Of a DNA stretch of 24,760 bases, positions 1 to 7,184 are shown one piece after another. The DNA is from Stentor coeruleus (taxonomy: Eukaryota > Ciliophora > Heterotrichea > Heterotrichida > Stentoridae), in NCBI GenBank assembly GCA_001970955.1, contig MPUH01001071.1, positions 1-24,760 of the forward strand, in the 5' to 3' direction. A model generated the notes under the pieces. It made no database searches, was not told the origin of the DNA, and saw nothing but the letters and a program-made list of their open reading frames with translations. Within the stretch, counting starts at the first letter, position 1. Each line of letters begins with the position of its first letter. The position numbers and the translations under genes were made by a program.

Positions 1-1003
1 AATCTCTTAAGTGTTATGACTAGGATGGAAGACATAGGCTGATTTTCCATTTCCTGTATATAAAATATATGCATAATTTATATATCTATTATTGGTTGAG
101 GAAATTTATTAAGTGAATTTTTATTCAGAGATTGAAGAGATTATGCTAAATCAGCTAGAATACTATTAAATAAACTTGTAGCATTGATTATCAAAATTAT
201 AGATGAATAGCTATTTTAAGATTAAAAATAATAAGAGGACTAAGATTAAAAGGGTAGACTTGGAAGATTTGATATTTGATTGAAATTTAAATTTTACTAT
301 TAAATAAGCATAATGATTATGAAGAAGCAGCATCAGCAAAGAAGTTAAGATTATTAGATATTTAAAATATGAAAATTAAATACTGTAGAAATAACTTTAA
401 AAAGTAATTTAAATAAAAATATTATACCTAAAAATCAATAGGCTAAAGTAAGTAGAATTAATTAAGTTGGAATAGAAAAAAATTGAATTGTTTAAGTAAT
501 TCAAATAAAATAAATTGTTTTGGTACAAAATACAAAAATGAAATTTCTATACAATTGATTTTTAAAGCTTAAGTAAATTATAATAATATGCTTCTATATA
601 TAAAGAATAATAAACTATACATCCTTATATATATTAATTATATGAACTCACATAAAATATTTAGATTTGTATTAGTTAGGAATTATCGCTTGACTATTGT
701 CCAGCTCTTGTTAATTTTCTTCTTTTATAGTATATTTTCGTGATAAAGTTTTTAATTTCTCTGTCGATCTTTATTATTTCTTGCTTGCTGTGTTTTTCTC
801 TAAGTGTTTTTTCAAATTCTTCATCCCATAAAGCGATAATGAAATTTTTTTAGTTTCTTCATTCGCATATTTTTTGAGTTAAGATATAGATTTATGCTTG
901 ATCTTTAAGAAAAATTATATAACTAAATATCAACCGTAATTAAAATCTAGCTTAAAGTCTTTTATAAATGTAGTATATAAATCTTAAAAGATTATATTTA
1001 GCT
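1..1003. other. AT-rich stretch without an intact gene; coding-like scraps
   Basis: No ORF of useful length begins here. On the + strand between about 115 and 360 there are short coding-like runs (for example an open run at 139-207 and another at about 294-356), separated by stops and in different frames. They could be remains of a decayed gene, but AT-rich DNA easily gives such runs and I recognise no family. The piece on the minus strand at 694-849 is listed separately. The 100 bases just left of 1004 are the 3' flank of the NUP54-like gene. Confidence 0.35.
694..849 (-). pseudogene. 51-codon coding-like remnant, no start codon
   Basis: The minus strand is open from codon 847-849 to a TAG at 694-696. 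It would encode a highly charged helical segment containing ALWDEEFEKTLREKH and then KIDREIKNFITKIYYKRRK. Composition and amphipathic pattern look like the C-terminal end of a coiled-coil protein. There is no ATG in the frame, and TAA and TGA codons lie just upstream, so this is probably the tail of a decayed gene. A missed exon is possible, but I found no 15-nt intron with GT...AG ends that would open the frame upstream. It follows the NUP54-like gene on the same strand but is not in frame with a continuous extension of it. Confidence 0.35.
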
Positions 1004-1762
1004 TCATTTGCTATTTTTTTTTTCTAATGAGTTTTTAATGCTTTTTATTCTGTTTGAGTCACATAAGACAATTTTTTTTAAATCAGCAATGCTAGCTCTA
1101 TGCATTTCCATCATAGCAACTGTATCTTCAAGCTTTTCTTGCGGGACATTAAAGCTTTTTATTTCATGCAAATTAGAAGGATCCAGCTTATCAATCTTAT
1201 TTTTAATATCAAGTTTCTTTTTAATCTGATCCTGCTTGGCAATTATCCTCATTTCCAATGCAGAGTCCTTAGTCAAAGCATTCTTACTCTCTAAGTATCT
1301 TTCCAACTTATACCTAGCCATGCACAATTTTTCCATAAGCTTGCTCTGTCCTTCAGTAATTTGCCTGATTTTTTCAGGATATTTTATGAAAAAATCATTT
1401 TGTATATCTTGCAAGCTAGATTCACAAACATCAAATTTTTCTAAATAAAAATCAAGAGCATTTGAGTCCGACCTAAGCCTCTCATATATTTTTTCACATG
1501 AATTTATTTGCCAAGGATAAAGTTTATCTGGATCAGGGTTTTTTTTAAGTGCTTCTAAATGAAGAACAGGATCCATCATGATTGATTCACCTTTATCATT
1601 TATTTGATTACGATTGTTTTGTAATGCCCGCACATCAGCACCACGAGAGGCAAAATTGTATAACATTGCTTTAAACTTGTTATTTGGGTGTCCTTCACTC
1701 ATTAAACTTGCGATTTGAACAAGTTCTGCATGTAGTTCTGATTCTGGGTTGTTTGTTTGCAT
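1004..1762 (-). CDS. NUP54: Nucleoporin Nup54-like protein
   Basis: Protein of 252 aa. Residues 28-42 (PNNKFKAMLYNFASR) and 63-115 resemble the conserved region of Nup54. The key stretch is MMDPVLHLEALKKNPDPDKL at 62-81, which matches the family pattern DP..w..A...NPD...L.PV. Residues 100-250 are charged helices expected to form the coiled coil that assembles with Nup62 and Nup58 in the central channel of the nuclear pore (family knowledge). The human protein is about twice as long, with an N-terminal FG-repeat region and extra alpha/beta domain. Here no FG repeats are present, so the protein is a short form or the FG part lies elsewhere. ATG 1760-1762 follows an AT-rich leader. The frame ends at TGA (1004-1006), with TAA two codons later; this would be the only TGA stop among the intact genes in the window. 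Identification rests on remembered family pattern, not a search. Confidence 0.72.
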   Translation of the reverse strand: MQTNNPESELHAELVQIASLMSEGHPNNKFKAMLYNFASRGADVRALQNNRNQINDKGESIMMDPVLHLEALKKNPDPDKLYPWQINSCEKIYERLRSDSNALDFYLEKFDVCESSLQDIQNDFFIKYPEKIRQITEGQSKLMEKLCMARYKLERYLESKNALTKDSALEMRIIAKQDQIKKKLDIKNKIDKLDPSNLHEIKSFNVPQEKLEDTVAMMEMHRASIADLKKIVLCDSNRIKSIKNSLEKKNSK

Positions 1763-2192
1763 TTTTAGATTATATACTAGGGAAGTTTAGTAAGATTAGG
1801 ATTTTAGATTTTAATAGGATTCGGAAAATTAAGAATTTTTTTAAGAGAAATTTTGGAATAGATAATGCTGATGATATTTTGGGATTTGCTTTGGATTTAG
1901 TAAAGGAAATCAGTTTTTTATCTTTAGCGGCAAACTGAAATTTGAATTTAATGCAAATATGGAGAAAATTATTTGAAAATTGAATGAGAAAAAGTAAGTT
2001 TTGGGTTTGAAATGTTTGAGAGTTGTCAGTGATATGAGGATGTGCATTTAAGATTAAATTTTTCAAGGTAATTTTTTTAGTTATGTATGGCTTTTATCAG
2101 AAGAGAATGTAGAGAAAAGTTTAATTTTTTTTATAAAATAGGTGTTATAGTTGAGAGTATATGGACCTTTTGTTTCAAAAAGCTTAAAACAT
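1763..2192. other. Spacer: 5' flank of the NUP54-like gene and 3' flank of the kinase
   Basis: No supported gene. From 1763 to about 2080 the + strand is G-rich and C-poor (lines 1801-1920 hold about 24 G and 4 C), which fits the 5' flank of a minus-strand gene in this window. ORFs seen here are weak and run through this composition. The part 2081-2192 is the 3' flank of the kinase gene. Confidence 0.5.
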
Positions 2193-3686
2193 TTATCTAA
2201 CATTAGAAGGGTTTCTTTTAATAGCCGGACAGCTTGAGCGTGTGACTTTAGCTTTTTGACATATAAGTGAGAGATGGCTTTTAACATCTTGCACTTGTTT
2301 CTTGACAAACTCATCATTAATCCCTTTTTTTTTCTATATAATTTATACCAGCTGACTAAAAACCGAGTCTCCACCAATTTCAGTTTCACTACTTGGATAA
2401 TTGCCTGATTCCATAAAAAAACTCGTATTTCCAAGCTTTTTAAACCAAGGATTCGCAAGAATCTCTTTAGCTGTAAGTCTTTTTTGCGGGTCTAAAACCA
2501 ATATTTTTTCAATAAGCTCTCTAGCATCAGATGATACAAAACTTGGTATTTTAACAACACCCTCAAGTATTTTCTTATAGCATTCTTTATCAGAATAAGA
2601 CTTAAAAGGAAAATACCCACAAAGCATACCAAAAAGCACAACACCACAAGCCCAAATATCAACTGGAGGTCCAAAATACTCTTCTTTTTTAATAATCTCT
2701 GGAGCCATATAGCTTGGTGTGCCACAGAAAATTTTAGTTTTCATATCTTTGGCCATACGAGTTGAGAACCCAAAATCAATGAGTTTTACGTTGTTGGAAT
2801 AGTCTAAAAGTACATTATCGAATTTTATATCCCTATGAGTGACATCGTTATTATGACAATATTCTAAAGCTTGGAGAATTTGATAGAAAATTTTACATGC
2901 ATCGCTTTCTGCAAGTCGTCTTTCAGGGAATTTTTTAACATAATCGTTAAGAGAAAGGCCAGTTATGAGTTCTAAGACAAGATATAAGTGGTCTTCAGTG
3001 TCAATTGCTTCGTACATTTTTAAAACGTTGCTGTGGTTTAGTTTTTTAAGAATTTGGATTTCCCTTTGAGCATTGCGAAGTCGGCTTGAGTCTTGGAATT
3101 TAGCTTTTTCGTAGATTTTTATAGCAACTTTACGATTTGACGATCTGTGAATTGCGTATTTTACTACAGCGTATGCTCCTTTGCCGATTTCTTTGCCTAA
3201 GAGATAACTTTGAATCCTATTTGGCGACCTTTCGGAAACTAGAGGCTCAGCGATTGATCGGGCTGAGAGCATTGAAATCTTTTGGTTCAGCGGAGTGTAT
3301 AATTTTTTTACCATCAAGCCAAAGGACCCTGGCTTGTCATCTTCTGTATTAATTATCAATCTTGGCTTTCCATAAGTTTTAGTGCTAAACATTCTTTGTC
3401 TGTTTGAATTATTCGCTGTAAATGGTCGATTTATTTGTGCAGATGGGGTCTGGATTGGAAAATTTAACCCATGATTTGTTGGGGTTAGGTAATCTTTGCC
3501 AGAAATCATAGCTTTGAACTCAGGTCTGGAAGGTGTTAATTGAATTCCTTGTCCTGGATTAGATGAAAAAAATCTGCCTGGACGTGATGGAGCTTGACTT
3601 GTTCGGATTTTTTGGCCAAGGAAACTTTCTGTTCTTTGTGGCATTGGCCTGAATACTATTTTTGATTCTTGAATTACTGCGTTCAT
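2193..3686 (-). CDS. Serine/threonine protein kinase, CAMK/SNF1-like, one 15-nt intron
   Basis: Coding sequence is complement(join(2193..2333,2349..3686)), 492 aa. Residues 1-160 are a basic, low-complexity leader. The kinase domain spans about 161-415 and is complete: glycine loop GKGAYAVV (168-175), Lys190 in VAIK, catalytic loop HRDIKFDN (284-291), DFG (304-306), and CGTPSYMAPE (321-330) with DIWACG after it. The order and motifs place it among CAMK/AMPK-type kinases; no UBA, KA1 or calmodulin-binding segment is obvious. An apparent stop at 2343-2345 lies inside a 15-nt intron. Splicing at 2334-2348 adds a 46-residue tail rich in Lys (starts KKKGINDEFVKKQ) ending in TAA at 2193-2195. The domain call is near certain; substrate and pathway are unknown. 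The tail depends on the intron being real. Confidence 0.92.
2334..2348 (-). other. 15-nt spliceosomal intron in the kinase gene
   Basis: On the minus strand the sequence is GTATAAATTATATAG, inserted between codons (phase 0). It holds in-frame TAA and TAG, so retention would end translation at once. Length and ends match the 15-nt introns known from Stentor, and the last eight bases are the same as in the intron at 10814-10828. Removing it restores an open frame of 46 further codons. Confidence 0.75.
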
Positions 3687-3970
3687 TATTATATTTAAAT
3701 AATTAAAATTTAATATGTTTAAAGACTTTCAAATCTAACAGAAGCGTTAAGTTAGTGAATTTCTAAAGGGTATTCAAAGGTGAAGTCCAAAATATCAGTT
3801 TTTCATTTATATTATTGGATTCTGTATAAAAAATATAGTAATAACTATTTAAACGACAAAAATAAATCGTTTATTATCTTAAAACTAAAAAAAATAGAAA
3901 AATAGGATGATAATTCTGGATTATTTGTTGAATCAAAGTTAAATATTCGCATCTCTAAAAAATAATACTG
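3687..3970. other. Spacer upstream of the kinase
   Basis: AT-rich, no gene seen. It carries the 5' flank of the kinase gene on its left side. The + strand shows only a slight excess of G over C here, weaker than beside most other genes in the window. Confidence 0.4.
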
Positions 3971-4630
3971 GAAATTTTTAATGATTTAGAAAAGAGTGTT
4001 CACATATCCAACAAGGTAATCTTTAGCATTACCTATAGAGATGAATATGGTCTAGGGGCAAATGATTTAGATGCTTCAGTTGTGTATAAGATTTTTGAAA
4101 CTAAAGAGCATTTTTTTATCAAATCCTACGATAGTCTATATGAGCTCTTTAAATCAAGCTTTAGAGTTTATTTGTGAAGAAAAAATGAGGATATATTAAG
4201 GATTTTGCTTACTTGGCCTTATCTTTTTGGCCTAGCTCTTTAATTTCTACTTTCATTAAAAAAAAATTCGCATGCTTCTCCTACTTTGGCTTCACATGTG
4301 ATTGATGACTTAACTAATTTTATTTTTCCAATTCAAGTTATTGATAGGCCAAATGCACTTTTGGTACAGAGTCAGCTGTGGTTAAAATTTTAAAAAGAAC
4401 TCATAGATTACTTCAAGATTTTTATGAAGAGGAGGGATTTCTGAAGCTGCTCTTAGGAAAAAATTTTGCCAGGCTCAAATGGAATATATATAGAAAATTA
4501 TCCAGGAATAGAAATACAACAAGAATCCCTTAGACAAATAATAGCATTGCTCACCTAATATAGAAATATATTATTAGAAAAGCTTTGAGGTTATTATAAA
4601 ATTTGATAATTTTTTTAATTACCAGCTTGA
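3971..4630 (+). pseudogene. Decayed protein-coding gene, family not recognised
   Basis: Clear coding signal broken by stops and frame changes. An open run from 3971 (codons for EIFNDLEKSVHIS, then YRDEYGLGANDLDASVVYKI) reaches a TGA near 4175. The same frame resumes with ILRILLTWPYLFGLAL, meets a TAA near 4240, and goes on through SHVIDDLTNFIFPIQVIDRP. Coding character then moves to another frame at a T-run near 4360 (ESAVVKILKRTHRLLQDFY), and again at the TTT near 4440 (SEAALRKKFCQAQMEY). Each shift is explained by one missing T. No ATG opens the first segment. There is no 15-nt GT...AG interval at the stops. The mix of Asp and Glu residues and long aliphatic helices is far from random AT-rich translation, so I take it as a dead or dying gene. 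I cannot name the family. Confidence 0.6.
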
Positions 4631-4902
4631 AGTAAGTTCAAAGCTTTGAAGATAGCAGTAAATAATTTATATGAATGCTTGAGATAATCTGAAAATTGTT
4701 TTATTATAAATAAAAAATAGTAAACTTTCTTAATTAGCCACAATTTGCTTAATATAAAAAGCATTATTTCACTCTTTTAAGGGGAATTTAACCATAAAAC
4801 CTATATTTTAATCTCAAATCTATTAACCCTAAAAATATCATATAAAAAAAATAGCAAAAACATGAATTTCCTGCCAATTAATAAAAAGACTATCTAATTA
4901 AA
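4631..4902. other. 3' flank of the 4903-6399 gene
   Basis: No gene seen. The right part (about 4740-4902) is C-rich and G-poor on the + strand, as beside other genes' left ends in this window. Confidence 0.4.
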
Positions 4903-6399
4903 TTAACTGTACCCTCCCAAAGTCTGATTATCGCCAAATATCACATTATAAGCTGATGGAGAGCGATAACTAAGTTTTCCTGCTGCTGGAATGCGCTGTG
5001 TCCACTGTGGAGGCAAAGTTTTATAATTCTTTGGGTCAAGTTCTTGATAAGGTATTTCTCCTAACGAAAACGGAGGCCTCAAAACATCTTCATTATATAA
5101 AGCATCTCTACATCTGGCACAATACTTAAAAGGTTCAACAATTTTATTATTCTTGTCAACAATAACTTTTGAAGTCATGTCTTGATAACAAGTCCTCACT
5201 AATTTCCCTAAATTCTGATTTAAACAATCTTGACAATCTTCAGCCTGGACACTTACATCATGGGATTGTCTATCAAATTCTTTTTTTTCTTCAACTTTCT
5301 CATCTTCATTTTCATTTTCTTCAGGACTTTTTTCATCATGAACTTCAGGTTTTTCCCTTTCAGGTATTTTGACTTTCTGTTCTTCTTGATCTTTTTTTTG
5401 CCCTTTTACCATAACTATAGGTTCTGTGATTCTTTTTGCGCTAAGAGTTCCTTGTTTATTTTCTTTATTTGGTATTTTATTATTGACCAAAATATCTTTT
5501 TTCGATTTTGCCTTGTTTACAGACTGGAATTCTTGTTCTTCTTCCTCATTTTCCGAATTATGCTCGCTTTTAAACACTTTTTCCTTAAGCAGATCAGGTT
5601 TGACAATATTTTTTGATGGTTTATCTTTATTTTTTGGTAGTATCTGCGACCTTTGCTTTAGTTTTGCAATTTCTTCAGGTGACAATCTATCCTCATCTTT
5701 ACATTTCCTAGGGACAACCGGGGCTTTAGAAATTCTTTGTAAAGCTTTTGTCTCAGCAATTTCATAAACTTGTTGAGTTGAAGGGTTATTTGATCCTTCA
5801 TGAGGGGCAATATTATGAGTTTTCATATAATCTCCATACATTAACCCTCCATATGTTGGATTCACATTACCCTGTCCGTAATTGGCAAAAGCAGGCTTGC
5901 CAAAGTACGTTTTAAAGCTGCTGTTTGCCATCCATCTAGTTGTTTGATTGAGTTTTTTTATTCTTTCCTGTTGTCTTTTCGTACCTTTTTGCGTGCTTTT
6001 CGGTGTGAAGTTCTTTTGAGCTTTAGGTGAATGGGAAAGCGATCTTTGTCTTGGGTTTGGACTTTGGCTTGATTTCTTAGGACTTTTTCCTGTAACTTGC
6101 TCTGGCGCCTTAATCTCATTTTCGACTATTGGCTTTGGCTGAAATGCTGAATTTGGCCTTAGGGAATGTGCTGATCCTGTTACATAGCTTTTAAATGCAT
6201 CATGGGCTTCACTAACCCATTCATTGTTAGCTACTTTTGTTCGAGGCTCTTTTGGCTCTTGTGATGAACCATTCCATGTTAGTAAGGATTTGATAGGTGG
6301 GTCTTCTATACGCTTTATTTTCCCAAAGATTTCGATATGCTCTGCTCCACGCCCATCAAAAAGCATTACTTGTTCTCCTGTCTCACTAGTTGCTTTCAT
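4903..6399 (-). CDS. Charged, largely disordered protein with paired CxxC motifs
   Basis: 498 aa, single exon, ATG to TAA. I do not recognise the family. Residues 1-90 look partly folded (LFDGRGAEHIEIFGKIKRI). Residues 100-145 are basic, rich in Ser-Pro (KSPKKSSQSPNPRQRSLSHS). Residues 150-200 are aromatic and Gly-rich (TYFGKPAFANYGQGNVNP). Residues 260-385 are strongly charged with Glu and Lys runs. Cys389/Cys392, Cys404 and Cys427/Cys430 form CxxC-x34-CxxC, a possible zinc site. The last 60 residues are Pro- and Tyr-rich (PYQELDPKNYKTLPPQW and SYRSPSAYNVIFGDNQ), a style seen in microtubule-associated axonemal proteins; that is only a suggestion. The gene is head-to-head with the tubulin glutamylase at 7185, across a 785-bp spacer, so shared regulation is possible. 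Confidence 0.85.
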   Translation of the reverse strand: MKATSETGEQVMLFDGRGAEHIEIFGKIKRIEDPPIKSLLTWNGSSQEPKEPRTKVANNEWVSEAHDAFKSYVTGSAHSLRPNSAFQPKPIVENEIKAPEQVTGKSPKKSSQSPNPRQRSLSHSPKAQKNFTPKSTQKGTKRQQERIKKLNQTTRWMANSSFKTYFGKPAFANYGQGNVNPTYGGLMYGDYMKTHNIAPHEGSNNPSTQQVYEIAETKALQRISKAPVVPRKCKDEDRLSPEEIAKLKQRSQILPKNKDKPSKNIVKPDLLKEKVFKSEHNSENEEEEQEFQSVNKAKSKKDILVNNKIPNKENKQGTLSAKRITEPIVMVKGQKKDQEEQKVKIPEREKPEVHDEKSPEENENEDEKVEEKKEFDRQSHDVSVQAEDCQDCLNQNLGKLVRTCYQDMTSKVIVDKNNKIVEPFKYCARCRDALYNEDVLRPPFSLGEIPYQELDPKNYKTLPPQWTQRIPAAGKLSYRSPSAYNVIFGDNQTLGGYS

Positions 6400-7184
6400 T
6401 TATATTTTTGAATTTTATTCTTAAATGATTTTTATTAGCAGTGAAATAGAGATGAGGATTGAAAATAATTTGATGGATGGTTTATGATAAATTATTGAGA
6501 ATGATAGTTTAAGAAAAAAAATAGGATTTGAAAAAAATTGTTTGAGGCTAAAGAAGATAGGTGATTTTATTGTAAATTGAAATAGTTTTAATAATATTGT
6601 GCAGGTTTTTTGATTGGGTTTAGAGTTGGTTAGTATTTTATTATGAGTTATGATTAATGATAGGTGTATGATAACAGAGGACTAAAATGATGATTTTTAA
6701 ATTAGTTCCAGACCTGCTTATTCCTTGCAATATATTTTTTCATGGTATTTAAATCAGATTAAAAGTTTAACTAGTTTTATTATTGCAATAAATTATTACA
6801 TAATTCATCGAGAAAAAAATCATAAAATATTCAAATACTTTTAATATTATAGTAAGATAATATTCCTCATAAATTTTATTTGAAAATCAATAACAACACT
6901 TAAACTTCAAATATCATTAAAAAAACATTTATTTATATCTATATCTTGCCTTATACTCCAATTTACCATAAACACACTTTTTGCAATAATTTATATTCAA
7001 CTATTATAACTTCAATTCATAATTCATACTTTTCTCCAATATCACATAAACATATTTTATCTTTCTCACACACAGAGCATCATAATCAAACCTAACTTAA
7101 AATTCTAATCAAATAATCTTCAACATCTAACCTAAAACTCTAAAAATCTTATTGGAAACGATAATATAAATATCATATATCCAA
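6400..7184. promoter_or_regulatory. Divergent promoter region with opposite base skews
   Basis: This spacer holds the 5' flanks of two divergent genes. By hand count the + strand has about 53 G and 3 C in 6421-6660, then about 4 G and 52 C in 6901-7140, with the change between about 6670 and 6890. So the sense strand of each gene is C-rich and nearly free of G upstream of its ATG. I see no defined promoter motif; both start codons follow AT-rich leaders. Confidence 0.55.

Noticed and set aside
1770..2066. 98-aa minus-strand ORF
   Set aside because: Composition follows the skewed 5' flank of the NUP54-like gene; no domain and no sign of selection.
2081..2458. Separate 125-aa minus-strand gene overlapping the kinase 3' end
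   Set aside because: It is a shifted frame over the kinase end. The 15-nt intron gives a simpler continuation of the kinase through the same DNA.
4006..4040. Possible intron beginning GTAATC at about 4015 in the broken gene
   Set aside because: No 15-nt GT...AG interval fits, and reading straight through gives a coding-like sequence.
5169..5767. Hydrophobic + strand ORFs (up to 128 aa)
   Set aside because: Antisense shadows of the Glu/Lys-rich region of the 4903-6399 gene, which read as Phe/Leu on the other strand.
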